Shown: one piece after another, positions 22,683 through 34,719 of the stretch
Numbering within the stretch: position 1 is the stretch's first letter
Layout of the letters: every line of letters begins with the position of its first letter
Assembly (NCBI GenBank): GCA_027943335.1
Contig: BSBK01004089.1
Span: 1,503,501 to 1,567,500 of the forward strand
Source: Chamaecyparis obtusa
Taxonomy: Eukaryota; Streptophyta; Pinopsida; Cupressales; Cupressaceae
Length of the DNA stretch: 64,000 nt
Reading direction: 5' to 3'
Notes under the pieces: model-generated
What the model was told of the DNA's origin: nothing
Database searches by the model: none
What the model saw: the letters and a program-made list of their open reading frames with translations, nothing else
Position numbers and translations under genes: made by a program

Positions 22683-25600
22683 ATGGTTCATCGGAGGTGA
22701 GATGCAGATCTAGGATTTGTAGATATGCTAAGATAGATTGCTACTAGGTTAGAAGCTATGGAAATAGCCCAAAGAAGAGGCAGACATCTTGAAGATGTTA
22801 GTGATGATGAAATTGAAGAAGAACAGGAAAATGCAGAACTTGCACTTGTTATGGATCAAGGTGAAGAAATATTTTTGAAGGCTTTGACAAGTTTGAAGTC
22901 AAAACCACATTTCAATCCTCCTGAGTATGGTGGAAAGCTAGATTCTGATGAATTGGTGGACTAGATCACTGAGATGGAAAAATATTTTGAATATGAAAAC
23001 ATTCCTGAGGATAAGAAGGTGAAGATTGCAAGTAGAAAGTTGAAAAGTCATGCATCCTTATGGTGGGAACATCTGCAATTGGATAGGAAAAGGTAAGGAA
23101 AAGACAAAATCAAGGCATGGAGTAAAATGGTGAATAAATTGAAATGAAAGTTCTTACCCTGTGATTATCAAATTAACCTAGTTTGGTGAATGAAAAGTTT
23201 GAGACAGAAAGATAGTTTGGTAAAGGAGTATACTGAGGAATTCTATAGATTAGATATAAGATTTGGACATGATGAAGATTATGTGGAAAGAATCGGTAGA
23301 TACCTGAATGGTTTGAGAGTTTCCATCCAAGAGGAAATTAGTATGGTCAAGTTGGAGAACATTGAAGAGGCTTATCAATTTGCTTTGAAGGCTGAGGAGA
23401 AATTGAACAAAAGACATGAGCAAAGATAAAGAAGTTGAGGTGGTAGATTCCCTAGAGGAAGAGGTAGATCTAATGGTGAAAATGGTAGATCTAAACCATA
23501 AAAGACAAATCAGGACAAGGGCAAGACCGAGTGGAAAGGTGAAAGTTCATCTAGAGGTAGAGGCAGTAACTACCGAGGTGGTTATGGCAAAGGAAGTTTC
23601 TGAGGAACTTGTTATAATTGTGGAGAAGAAGGAAATAGATCTTTTGAATGTACACAAGCTAGTAAGAAGGCTGGTAGTAGTAGAAATGCTTTGGTGCAAG
23701 AAGAGACACCAAATGAACTTGAGAAGGAAAATAAATTGATGGTAAGGAGAGCACTGTGGAATGAAAGCAAGAAGGAAGATTTGGTAAGGAAAATTTTGTT
23801 CAAGACTAGATGTAGAGTTTCTAAACATTTTTGGAAGGTAATCATTGATAGTGGTAGCTCAGAGAATCTAGCATCTAAAGAGATGGTCAAAAAATTGCAA
23901 TTGGAAAGGTTGGTACATCCGAAGCCCTATCAGATTTCATGGATCAAAGATGAGCATACATTCCTGGTAAGTGAACAATGTTATGTGAATTTGAAGATTG
24001 GAAAGTACTATGGTAAGATGTTATATGAGATCATGCCTATGGATTATTGTCATATTTTGTTGGGTAGACCTTGGAAATATGATAGACATGCTATTTATGA
24101 TGGGAGATTGCATAAGTATACTATTGTGGTTGATGGAAAGAAACAAATCCTATTACCATTGATGGAAGAACCTGTTAGTAATGTTTGCACATCTGTGAAA
24201 GTTTGTTTGATGGAAGGAAGAAAGTTTGTTAACTCTTTGAAGAAGAATGATGTATGTTTTACTATAATCCCTAATAAGCTGAGTAAGAAAATAGTGGATA
24301 ATATCCCTGAGGAGATTGATAAGTTACTCACTGAGTATAGTGATATCACTTCTGATAATGTACTTGATGGTTTTCCACCAAAAAGAATCATTGATCATTG
24401 TATGGATCTAATCCTTGGAGCTAGTTTACTGAATAAGGCACCTCATTGGTTGACACCTACTGAGAATCAAGAATTGAACTGATAGATTCAAGAGTTGCTG
24501 GAGAAAGGTTTGATTAGAGAAAGTTTGAGTCCTTGTGTAGTACCTGTTGTATTGGCACCTAAGAAGAATGGAAAATGGAGAATGTGTACTGATTCCAAAG
24601 AAATCAATAAGATAACAGTGAAGTATAGGTTTCCTATACCGAGAATGGATGATATAATGGACAGTTTGATTGGAGAAAAATATTTCACAAAGATTGATTT
24701 TAAAAGTGGGTATCATCAGATCAAAATTAGAGAAGGTGATGAATGGAAGACTGCTTTTAAGACAAAAGAAGGTTTGTATGAGTAGTTGGTTATGCCTTAT
24801 GGTTTAACGAATGCACCGAGTACTTTTATGAGGTTGATGAATCAAGTTTTGCAAAAATTCTTAGGTAAGTTTGTAATTGTATATCTTGATGATATTCTAA
24901 TATTCAGTAAGACCAGAGAAGAACATTTGTTGCATGTTAGACAAGTTTTGTAGAGATTAAAAGAGGAAAAGTTGTTGATAAATATGAAAAAGTGTTCATT
25001 CATGAAAGAAGAGATTGTGTATTTGGGATTTGTTATTTTAGCTGATGGTTTGAAGATGGATCCTGAAAAGGTTGAAGCTATTTTGAATTGGCCTACACCT
25101 ATGAATGCTAGTGAGGTAAGATCATTTCATGGTTTGGCAAGTTTTTACCAAAAGTTCATAAGGAATTTCAATTCAGTTTGTAATGCTATGATTGAGACTA
25201 TGAGAGGAGACAAAAGAGAATTCAAGTGGACACATGCAGCTAACAAAAATTTTTAGACTTTGAAGCAAAAGGTTACTGAATTACCTATTTTGTCATTACC
25301 TAATTTTATTAAAGTATTTCAAGTAGAATGTGATGCAAGTGGAAGTGCAATTGGAGCTGTGTTGAGTCAAGAAGGTAAACCTGTTTCTTTCTTTAGTGAA
25401 AAGTTGAATGATGCTAGAAGAAAATGTTCTGTGTATGATCAAGAATTCTATGCTATTGTTCAAGAACTGAAGAAATGGAGACATTATTTGATATCGAGTG
25501 AATTTGTGTTGTATACTGATCATAAGGCTTTACAATATTTGGGTAGTTAGAATAAATTGAATCAGAGACATATAAAATGGGTTGAGTATTTGCAGAGTTA

Positions 25601-27130
25601 TACATTTTTGATAAAGCATAAGAATAGAGTTACTAACCGAGTTGTTGATGCATTGAGTAGAAGAAGATCTTTGATGACCAAGATGAAAATTAAAGTTCTT
25701 GGTTTTGATGAGATGAGAGATTCTTATGAGTTTGACCCTGATTTTTTTGAGCCATGAATAAAGTGCAAAACACCTATTCAAGATCAACAAGACACTAAAT
25801 GGGATGAATATTTTATTCAAGAAGGTATGCTATTTAAAGGTATTTAGTTGTGTATATTGAGAGGAGTGATGAGAACTAATTTGATAAAGGAGAAACATAG
25901 TAGTGGTTTGGCTGGACATTTTGGCATTGATAAAACATGGAATTTTCTTAAGGAGAAATACTATTGGCCGTAGTTGTATAAAGATGTTCAGAAATTTGTG
26001 AAAAGCTCTTAAATTTGTCAAGTTGCAAAAGGAGTAAGTCAGAATACTAGATTGTATACACTAATTGTTGTTCCTAAGAAACCTTGGATTGACATCAGTA
26101 TGGACTTTGTTCTTGGCTTACCGAAGATAGTAAGAGGTAATTATTTAATATTTGTTGTTGTGGATAGATTTTCTAAGATGACACATTTTATACCATGTAG
26201 AAAGACATCAGATGTAGTACATGTAGCAGATCTTTTCTTTAAGGAAATTGTCAGATTGCAAGGATTACCCAGGAGTATTATCTCTGACCAAAATAGTAAA
26301 TTTATTGGATACTTTTGGAAAACACTTTGGAAGAAATTTGGCACTGAGTTGAAATATAGTTCTACATTTCACCCACAAACTAATGGACATACTGAAGTTG
26401 TGAACAAAAGTTTGGGAATTCTTTTGAGATGTTTAGTTGGAGACACACTGAGTAATTGGGATTTTGTGTTGGCAAAAGCATAATTTTCATATAGTAATTC
26501 AATGAATAGGAGTGCTGGAAAGACCCCATTTGAGATTGTGAATGGCACACAATCAAGAGGAATATCTGATTTGAGAGACATTGCTGATGAGAATAAGAAA
26601 AGTGCTGAAGGAGTAAAGTTTGCTAAGTACATGAAAACATTGCATGAAGATGTGAAGATGAAGTTGGAAGACAGTAATTAGAAATACAAAGATAGAGCTG
26701 ATAGATCAAGGAGACATAAAACTTTTGATGTTGGTGATGAAGTGATGGTTCATTTAAAGAAAGGTCGATTTCCTGTTGAAACATATGGGAAACTAAAGAT
26801 GAAGAAGTTTGGACCTTGCAAGATTTTAAAGAAATTTGATAGTGGAAATGCATATGAAATTGACTTACCCGATGACATGGACATATCACCTATTTTCAAC
26901 ATTGCTGATTTGTATGAGTATCATGAACCTGATGAAGAAGTGACATTACCAATAGAATATCCTAAGAAACAAAATGATGAGGTTGAACAGATTTTGAAGG
27001 AAAGAGTTGGCAAAAGTACAAGAGGAAAATAGTATATGGAATATCTGGTAAAGTGGAATAATAGACCGATGGAAGATAGTTCATGGATTTCATAGTCTAA
27101 TTTGGATGCAGCTTAGTCCAAACCTACCAA
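22683..27130 (+). pseudogene. gag-pol: Element C gag-pol polyprotein with chromodomain
   Basis: One reading frame runs from the ATG at 22683 to about 27130, roughly 1,480 codons. Domains in order: gag (KFLPCDYQIN and EEFYRLDIRFG, 23150-23280); a knuckle CYNCGEEGNRSFEC near 23610 whose His is Asn; retropepsin VIIDSGSSENLAS (23839); RT with [20 protein letters not shown] (24507) and an intact YLDD at 24882-24893; RNase H ([16 protein letters not shown], 25326); integrase with D-D-E (SMDFVLG, IISDQNSKF, TEVVNKS, 26097-26415); and a chromodomain (YMEYLVKWNNRP, 27033). About 25 stops, no frameshift: almost every stop is explained by C-to-T in CAG, CAA or CGA, or G-to-A in TGG. The chromodomain would steer insertion to methylated-histone chromatin. 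Confidence 0.93.
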
Positions 27131-27168
27131 ATGATTCAGAGTATCATTTCAAAATAACCCCAGGTGTC

Positions 27169-27843
27169 TAATGCAGAAGCATCTCAGGTCCTTGGCAATC
27201 CTATGCCACCAAAAACAATTTGGAGTTTCTTTGTGTTGCTTAGTTTCTACTTTGACTGAGTTGGTCAATAGTTGGTCAATTTCCTTTGGTTATCAAGTAT
27301 GGTTAGTTATCTCCTGGGTGGTCAATTATTTCACTAGCACTCAACATTGCCTGTTTGCTACTCAGTTATCTTGCTTACTGACGGGTTTAGTTTTGTTTCT
27401 TGTTGTGGCTGACTTGTAAATTTATATTGGATCATACATTTAATGTTGGTATCCATCATTGGGAAGTGTGTGGTCCCAAATCTAACTGTATCTTCTGTTG
27501 ATTATGGATTTGAATGCTGACTCAGCTTGGTAGCTTCTTGTATAAATGTAGATGTTTAGTTGTAGATTAGGGGGTTAGTTTTTGATAGAAGATAGTATAC
27601 ATTAGATTGGAGATTTGTAATAGATCCTTGCATGTTTGAGGACTCCTGAGATTCATTGTAATATCAGGCCATAACTAGGAAGGCCTTACAACTCGGCATG
27701 TATGACTCTATTTGATGATAATATATGAAAGATCTGGCATTCTGTCTCTCACTGTTGTTGTTTGTTGCTTCCACATCTGTTGAAGGCTTCGATCATTAGG
27801 GTGTACCAGTTTTTGGCCCCTCTTGCATCCTTGCCTTGCATCA
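27169..27843 (+). repeat. 3' LTR of element C
   Basis: 675 bp, aligned with 21877-22549 throughout. The initial TG is TA here (TAATGCAG). Confidence 0.9.
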
Positions 27844-27848
27844 AAAAT

Positions 27849-29476
27849 GGGTGGGTGATCCATGCCTTAGTCACTTTGATGATGTGTCTTGTCTTGAAGT
27901 TGATGTCATCATTTTCATCCCTGTCAACCTCTACATTCAAAATGGCCCGATTGAATACTTTATCCAAATTGTAAATAGGATCCAAGACATCCTTAGAGTC
28001 AGCTCCCTTCACCTTTGGGGGGATCTTCAATAGTAGAGTAGTTAGCACTAGCTCCAAGATCATCTGGTAGTAGTCACAGATTCTGACCTCATAGCCATCT
28101 AGGTAGTTTATCCAATGGTCCTTAATGTGAGGCTCGTGTACATAATGCCTTCCCATTATGTAACTATATGTACCAATTGGATCGAATCGGGTCCTTATGA
28201 GGTTATAAGTCTGTAGTGGGAATTCATCCCATTTGAAGGACAAGGACTTATAGATCTTAATATCTTGTACACAATGGGGCCCTATGGAAATTTGGAAGTC
28301 CCAAAAATGCTTCTTCTTGTGCTAGATGTGTTCATGGGCATCTGACAATTGTCTAGCCATCTTCAACAAGATTACCCTATCAGATGGATATCTCGGTAGC
28401 TTCTTAGGAGCTAGGGTGCATCCTACCACCCAAATATATGTAAAAGTCTTGAACTAAATATAAAATGCCCCAAGGGCCTCCATCTTTGCGGCAGCTACTG
28501 TAGACATCCTTTTGGCATAGTCTCCCTCTATGGAGCGTATGATAGCAAACACGAAAGCATCATTGATGATGTGGAAATTAGGACTATTATGTGTGTAGTA
28601 TTCCTTCTAAACCAGTTGTGGGTACACTGTGAAAGGCCATGCATTCTGATCACCCATAGACCCAACCTTCACCAATCCCAGGTACATTGCCCTTGCAACC
28701 AATAAGTACACAACATAGGATGTCATGTAGAAGTGAGGGTCACTTTTTACCGTGATCAATTGTTGATCCAAGTTGTCATTGAGGATGGTGGCCCAATCAA
28801 ATCTCACTGGCCTCTCCTTTATCTTTTTAATAAGAAGGATCATCCATGGCTCCAGTTATATAGACTTTGGCAACCCATACACCTGACTGATCATGGTGAT
28901 GGTTGCTTGGATGTCCTCTTTCATGTATCCTCTCTGCATGTCTATCCTTTCCAACTTATTTTTGGGTAGAGGTTGTATAAGGTACTCCTTTTTCACAATG
29001 TCATGGGATAGTGAGACATCTCTATTATAGAATTCCATACCCTTTTTGATGAAGAATTTGTAGAATTTGTCTACCCCTTTGGGTAAGTGGAAGACATCTT
29101 CAATATTGTCAGGCCTAAGATCCAAAACTACTTCACCCGTGCTATTCTTAACCATTCTTTCATCTGATACATAGTGACTTTCTAGAGTGTTGATCAAATC
29201 TGATGATAGGATGGAGACAAGGTGTGTTGCTATGTTTACCAAAAAACAATACACTAATGAAGTGCATTCCTTGGACCTCCCTGCCGGTTGTGCAGATTTG
29301 ACTAGGTAGTCATTCCAGTTAATGTTTCCAATGTTGGTATTCGTGATCTCAGAATGCAAGTGCCCCACTTTTGAGGGTTCATGATATCCCTTGAATTGGT
29401 ACCTCATTTCTGGTGAGTTGACCTTCTCTTTGATTTCTTCAAAGAGCCAAGGGACACAAATCAAAGATTTACCCAA
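27849..29476 (-). pseudogene. LTR-encoded ORF of F, N-terminal part (3' LTR copy)
   Basis: An open frame runs on the minus strand from about 29476 and stays in one phase to the element C insertion. It is globular and unlike gag or pol. Visible blocks include VLDLRPDNIEDVFHLPKG near 29110, LIQPLPKNKLERIDMQRGYM near 28970, hydrophobic YVVYLLVARAMYLGLVKVG near 28700, and WINYLDGYEVRICDYYQMIL near 28100. A few TAG and TAA stops interrupt it. No clear start ATG is visible at the upstream edge. The protein may be of the same broad class as element A ORF2, but no enzyme motif is seen. It lies in the sense direction of the element, inside its LTR. Confidence 0.7.
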
Positions 29477-29859
29477 TTACACAAATTATGGAAGAGAAAA
29501 AAAATGAGATAAAAATAGCTAAACCACTCAATTTTAAAGTCTTGGAAATAAATTTTGGCCTTTCAGACCTTTGGGGGTATGTGACCTTTGAAAGGATGAA
29601 AAAGCCAAAATGCAAAAGGATTTATAACTAGCCAAATTTTTAGTGATCAGGCTTTGGGGTGTGTGAGTGTGGGTTTTCAGCTATTTGGGTGTGTCTGATC
29701 TTTGGTGTGGAAAAAAATTGAAAAGCCAAAAAGGACTTAGCCAATTATTTATGAAGAGATCATTCTAGGAATTTCAGACTGTGAAAGTCCAAAAGTGTCT
29801 AGGGATGAAGGGTGAAAAAATGAGCCCAAAAATGGGTCTAACCACAAACCTGAGGCTAA

Positions 29860-30850
29860 ACCCTGTGACCCCAAAGCAGGACAAGACCAACCAGAACTCA
29901 CAAACCCTAGCTAAAACCCTAACTAAGAAAGAAAAAGTGGGAAAAAAACTAGAAAACAATAAGAAAGATAGAGGGAGGATGAAGAAACCAACCTCAAACA
30001 AGCTACGAGATGAAAGCCAAGAAGGAAACAAGAAGAGCTAGGAAGCATACAAAATTGAGAAGAAAACACCCTGAAGCTCTAAAAAATGCAATCACAAGAA
30101 GTGAACAAGTGAGTTAAACAATGGCTCACTGCCTTATAGAGGCAACTAGAGGGGGTGACATCGGCCACCTCTGCTGATCAATCTTTTGGCCTTTTGGGGG
30201 TCCCGGACCTCCAAAAGGCTGAAAGAATGAAAGGCCGACTCTCTTCAGAGACTCAAAACTTTTGGTGCCCTAACTTCTGAAAGTTCAAAACCCCTAGAGT
30301 TCAAAATACCCAAGGCTAATTGGATTCTCAAACCTTTCACATTTTTGGGCCTCCAAAAGTGCGAAAGTGTGAAACACAAGCAAGACTAAAAGAAATAAAT
30401 AAACCTAAAGACAACAACTAAATAAATAAGAAGACAAATAACCTAGATCAAGCTAGAAAGAGGGGGGCCCTTGAATCCAAGAGGCTTAAAAGGGGAGCGT
30501 GGCTGTGGAACCACAACAAATAGCCCCAACAAAAGAAAGGGAAACAACCCAAGTATCCCAAAGCCATTCCATCCTAAAACAATCCCACCTTACGATGCGC
30601 TAGACACAAGGCCTTCAACCAGCATGATTATCATATCATCATAAAGATTGAGAAAATCATTACATCCGCATCTAGTGTGTGTTTATGTGTGTTCAAATTT
30701 TCCAAGAATCCCTCATCGTAAGCCTCTCTTGATTCTCAACCAATCATCTTCAGAACACTTCCCACCAATCAGAATTCATCCAAGAGTCAATTTAATCTTT
30801 CCCTACTGCCAGGCAGGCATTTATAGCCCCGGTAGATGTTGCTAAAATCA
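29860..30850 (-). other. Upstream (U3-side) part of the F 3' LTR
   Basis: About 1 kb without a supported ORF. It contains repeated CCAAAAG/CTTTTGG-type words around 30190-30370 and the TATA-like box near 30820. No second copy exists in the window for comparison. Confidence 0.5.
30819..30825 (-). promoter_or_regulatory. TATA-like box in the F LTR
   Basis: The minus strand reads CTATAAATGCC about 25 bp inside the predicted LTR start. If used, the transcript would begin near 30790 and carry almost the whole LTR, including its ORF, as leader. Confidence 0.4.
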
Positions 30851-30863
30851 CCCTTCCCCTCCT
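30851..30863 (-). promoter_or_regulatory. Polypurine tract of F
   Basis: The minus strand reads AGGAGGGGAAGGG immediately before TGATTTTAGC, the predicted start of the 3' LTR. Plus-strand DNA synthesis would be primed here. Confidence 0.65.
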
Positions 30864-31743
30864 ATAGATGAGCTTCATTAAAAGTTTTAAACTTCTTTGG
30901 AGGGCTCTTAGACTCAACATGTGTCAGATTGAAACTAAGTTACTCACACCATTGTGTTCTAGATAATTTGTTTCTTCTTTGTTCAATTCTTGGTACTTTG
31001 GGCGAACTAAGGTAGTGATCAGACTAACTCATTTGTGCATTTGTTTCTTCTCTTATCAAAATTATCTCTTTTTTCTCTTTTTTTTTTGAAACTGGGGTAG
31101 TGCTTAGACTGTGCTACTCGAGTTTGTGAGCTTTCTTCTTTATTGACCTTGTCTTTATGCATTTCTCCTTTTTTTTCTTTCTTTCTCTTTTCTTTTAGTC
31201 TATGTTCTAGTTGGGGGAGGGTTCTAACCCCTAACCTTCTCTGTGACCATGGGCATTACCTGATTCTGCCTAGAATCCTATCTGAGAGGCTCCTCATCTA
31301 GGATCCATTTTAAATGTGTATTAGTGTTGAGGATGGTTCATTCTGATGAATTCTTCCATGAAGTCTAAGAGGAAAATACCTCACTTCTGACCTTTATATC
31401 TGGCTCGCTACAAGACAAAACTAAGTCAAATAGTTTGACAAAGGAAGACCCTTATCTCTTGCCCAAACTACTTGATGTGGATCATTAATCTCAAGAAACA
31501 CCTACCCCTCAAGAAGATGCAAACCAAAAGACTCAAATAGAAGACAAAAGAAGAGACTCAAAAGAAAAGACATAGAAGACAAGACTCTAAACTAAAAGAA
31601 TATACAAGGAAGATCAAAGGTCCATTAAGACCCAAACTAGTGCTTGAGAAATTGGCTGTTAATGGGCAATGGGACTAATTCTCCATCAAGAGAACTAATT
31701 CTGAAAGTATTCTCTCCTAGAATGTTTGCAATTTGGAAAGGGC
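30864..31743 (-). other. Region between integrase and polypurine tract of F
   Basis: About 880 bp with no supported ORF. T-rich on the plus strand, including a run near 31080. It would be the 3' untranslated part of the internal region. Confidence 0.5.
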
Positions 31744-32790
31744 CTATCCACAGATGTTGGAATTTAGTGTGGCATCCTGGTTTTCTTTTGCTTTATCCCA
31801 CATCAAAACTAGATCAGAAATCCTAAAGGCCTTTATTGTTGCTCTTTTTTCAAACCAACTCTTGATGATAGGTTGATGTTTGGTCACATGCTCCAAAGCT
31901 ATGGTTCTCTTTTCTTCTAGTTCTAGCAAGTTCATGAGGTGACTCTGCACCTGATCCTCAGCTTCGACATATTGATCTATGAATCTCAGAATTGGTATTT
32001 TTACGTTCATCAAAAAAATAGGCTGCAGTCCATAGACCAACTGGTAAGGGGAAGTCCCCAAGGCATTTTTGATTCTCACATGGTCAGTCCACAAGGTGTA
32101 CTTCAATTGAGTGTGCCAATCCTAGGGGTTATCATCCAAAAGACGTTTGATTACTGTTGTAAAGTTTTTATTCATCGATTCGGCAACCCCATTCCCTTGT
32201 GGATAGTAGTTGGATGAAAATTTAAGAGATACCTAATTTTCAAAGGCCCATTGAATGAGAGATGTAGATTGAAAATAAGGAGCATTGTCACATACTGAAA
32301 ATAAATGCATGCCAAATTGTGTGATAATGAACTCCTCTAAAAACCTGGTTACCACCTCGGTGGTGCAATTTTTCAAAACTTATGCCTCTGTCCATTGCAT
32401 GAAGCAATTAGTTGTAGTTAATATGTACTTGTTCCCTATAGAAGAAGGATGGTTAATCATCCCTATGAAATCTATCCCCCATTGGAGGAATGGACATACC
32501 TCATAAATTGGTTGTAGAGGCATTGCCAGATGTCTCTCGTGTATGACACTAGTTTGAAAAACATGACATGAACGTACATGTTCGTGAGTTTATTTGAATA
32601 GGCTTGGCCAATAATAACTAGATCTCAATATTTGATGGGCCATGGCATTAGCTGACCCATGCCCTGTGCCATACTTGTTGTGAAACTCTGTGAGAACTTG
32701 CTTAGCTTCTGTCTTATCTAAACAACATAGGTAAAGGCCATCATAATTGTGCTTGTAAAGATTTCCATTCTTTATCATGTAGGAGTCACT
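31744..32790 (-). pseudogene. pol: Element F integrase
   Basis: Starts with the zinc-binding N-terminal region (EFHNKYGTGHGSANAMAHQI near 32680) and continues through the catalytic core: GIDFIGMI (about 32475), SVCDNAPYF (about 32290) and GNGVAESMNK (about 32185) supply the D-D-E residues. The C-terminal region follows (about 31980-31770, with WFEKRATIKAFRISDLVLMW). I see no chromodomain. Stops are again TAG, TAA and TGA. The integrase would insert the element cDNA into the host genome. Confidence 0.87.
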
Positions 32791-33049
32791 CTTACTTTTT
32801 AGGGCTCTCCTCTAAGAACCATTCAATCCTTCTAGGTAATGATTTTGAAGCAAATAGTACACTATATCTTGATACCAGACATCAGTGACCACTCCTTCAT
32901 TGGTGTACACTTGACAAACTAAACCTTTCTATATTTCTACCATCATCTTAGTGAGACCATGAGCTCTCACTAACTTCATTGGCTGAATCTTGATGTTGAA
33001 CTCTTGTAGTATAGCCATCCATTTCCATCTTCTCTCTCCTAGCTCATTT

Positions 33050-34400
33050 TTCATTAGTCAAGATTTGACAGTCGGATCGAGAACACTAGTGATGACTTTA
33101 CTTTGGAGGATATAATGTCTAAACTTCTTGACAGCTTTGACCAAAGTGAAGGATTGTTTGTTGAGATTGGGGTATTTGAGTTCAAAATTTTTCAAGGGAT
33201 AGCTCATGAAATCTATGAGTCTCTCATCTTCCCCTTCCTTCTTTTGGGTGAGGATGCCCGCACACAAATTTTTTGATGCAAAAGAGTATACCTTGAATGG
33301 CAGGAGGTAATCAGGGCTAACCAGAATGGGAGCGGTAGCAATGAATGTCTTAATTTCTTCAAAGTATTCTTTAGCTAGATCATTTCATTCAATCTTGGCA
33401 TCCTTTTTTAACATGTCATTTAATGAATGTACTATCTCTGTGAACCCACTGATGAATTTTTTGACAAAGTTGATCTTTCTAAAGAAATATTTCAGCTCTT
33501 TTCGACTATTCGGGGGAACCAATTTGAGAATAGCCTCAACTCTTTTGGGGTTGATTGAGATGCTTGTTTCAGATATAATGTGTCTAAGAAATTTTTCTTG
33601 GGTTACCCCAAAAAAAAAATTCTTAAGGTTTAGTGAGATTCCATAACGTCGACATCTTTTCAATACCTTACGCATATCTTCAATGTGGTCCATGCTATTT
33701 CTAGAGAATACTGTGAGATAATCCATATAAATAATAATACTTTTTTTGACCAGGCATTTAAATGCCTCATCCATAGATCATTGGAAAGTGGCTCTTGCGA
33801 TGATCAAACCAAACGGCATATGGTGATAAGAAAATGTCCCCCACTTTGTTGTGAAAGTTGTCTTTAGGCGGTCTTCTTCTTTTACCATGACTTGGTTATA
33901 ACCAAAGTAACCATCAAGGAAAGAAATCATTTGGGAGCCATTCACCACTTGTAACACTTCTTCGAAGGATAGTAATGAGTAATTATCCTTCTAAGAAGAT
34001 CTATTCAAATTCTAGAAGTCCACATAGAGCCGTACTTCTCTGCTTTTCTTTCTTACTGGGATGAGGTTTTCTACCCAAGTCTAATATCGAATAGGAAAGA
34101 TAATCTTGGCATCGAGAAAATTCTATACCTCCTTCTAGATTACAAGTTCAATCATAGGATTCATCAGTCTCTATCTTTGGTGGAAAGGTTTTGCATCTGG
34201 GTTTAATGGGATATTGTGCATGATGACAGAAGCATCATAAGTTTTTAAGTCATCATAGCTCCAAGCTGTGACATCTTTGTACTCCATGAGTAACTCTACC
34301 ATCTAACTCTTTTCTTTGATTGTGCCAACCTTTCCAATATGAACTTCCCTAGGTTCCAGCTATGTGTCTAGATTATAGAGCTCATAGTCATCACCTCCTA
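33050..34400 (-). pseudogene. pol: Element F reverse transcriptase and gypsy RNase H
   Basis: This is in the same frame as the upstream RNase H domain. RT blocks are WVENLIPVRKKSREVRLYVD (about 34050), SFLDGYFGYNQVMVKEEDRL (about 33900), TKWGTFSYHHMPFGL (about 33840) and the catalytic box IIYMDYLTVFS (about 33730). The box should be YMDD or YLDD, so the second catalytic Asp is Tyr in this copy. The RNase H part at 33267-33058 has MCAGILTQKKEGEDERLIDF and NKQSFTLVKAVKKFRHYI. Several TAG and TAA stops fall at Gln or Trp positions. Confidence 0.88.
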
Positions 34401-34719
34401 TAACTGGTGTCCTCCCCCTTTTGCAAGCATGTTTGTCCTTATCAAAAATTCTTTCCAGGGCCACCTTTCCTTTCAGAATGGAGTGAGTCTTCAAGTTTAG
34501 GATCCCTAGATCATTTGATTCTTTGATTTCATCTTCTTCTTTGTCAATATTTTTTCTTTCAAAGACTCCAACACTCATGATGAACTCCAGTATTTGTTGG
34601 TCATCCTGGAACACCTGGAAGTTTGTGATATTATCTAGAATGGCTGGCATGACCACTAGCTCAATGGATAATTTCTTTAGTTTGGAATTTTCTAGTGGCT
34701 TTAAGGAACTTTATGACAC

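Larger units (their letters stand above)
21877..27843 (+). mobile_element. Element C: Ty3/gypsy chromovirus nested in the F 3' LTR
   Basis: LTRs are at 21877-22549 and 27169-27843. The left LTR starts TGATGTAGGAGC and the right one ends TTGCATCA. The TSD is GAAAT (21872-21876) versus AAAAT (27844-27848), differing by one G/A change. PBS TGGTATCAGAGTGAGG follows the 5' LTR. The internal ORF encodes gag, protease, RT, RNase H, integrase and a C-terminal chromodomain in a single frame. The total of 5,967 bp is normal for compact chromoviruses. The LTRs differ at many positions, mostly G/A and C/T, so the insertion is old. Confidence 0.93.
18020..30850 (-). repeat. 3' LTR of element F (about 6.86 kb without nested element C)
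   Basis: The left edge is TGTTGAGTGTCATTTTT at 18020, aligned with TATTGAGCATCATTTTT at 38105. The right edge is set by a PPT followed by TGATTTTAGC on the minus strand. Homology with the other LTR covers 18020-21876 and 27849-29859. The segment 29860-30850 has no partner because the 5' LTR is broken there. Element C and one copy of its TSD occupy 21877-27848. Confidence 0.78.

Noticed and set aside
29781..30041. 86-codon Lys-rich plus-strand ORF
   Set aside because: Low-complexity A-rich LTR sequence without conservation in the second copy.
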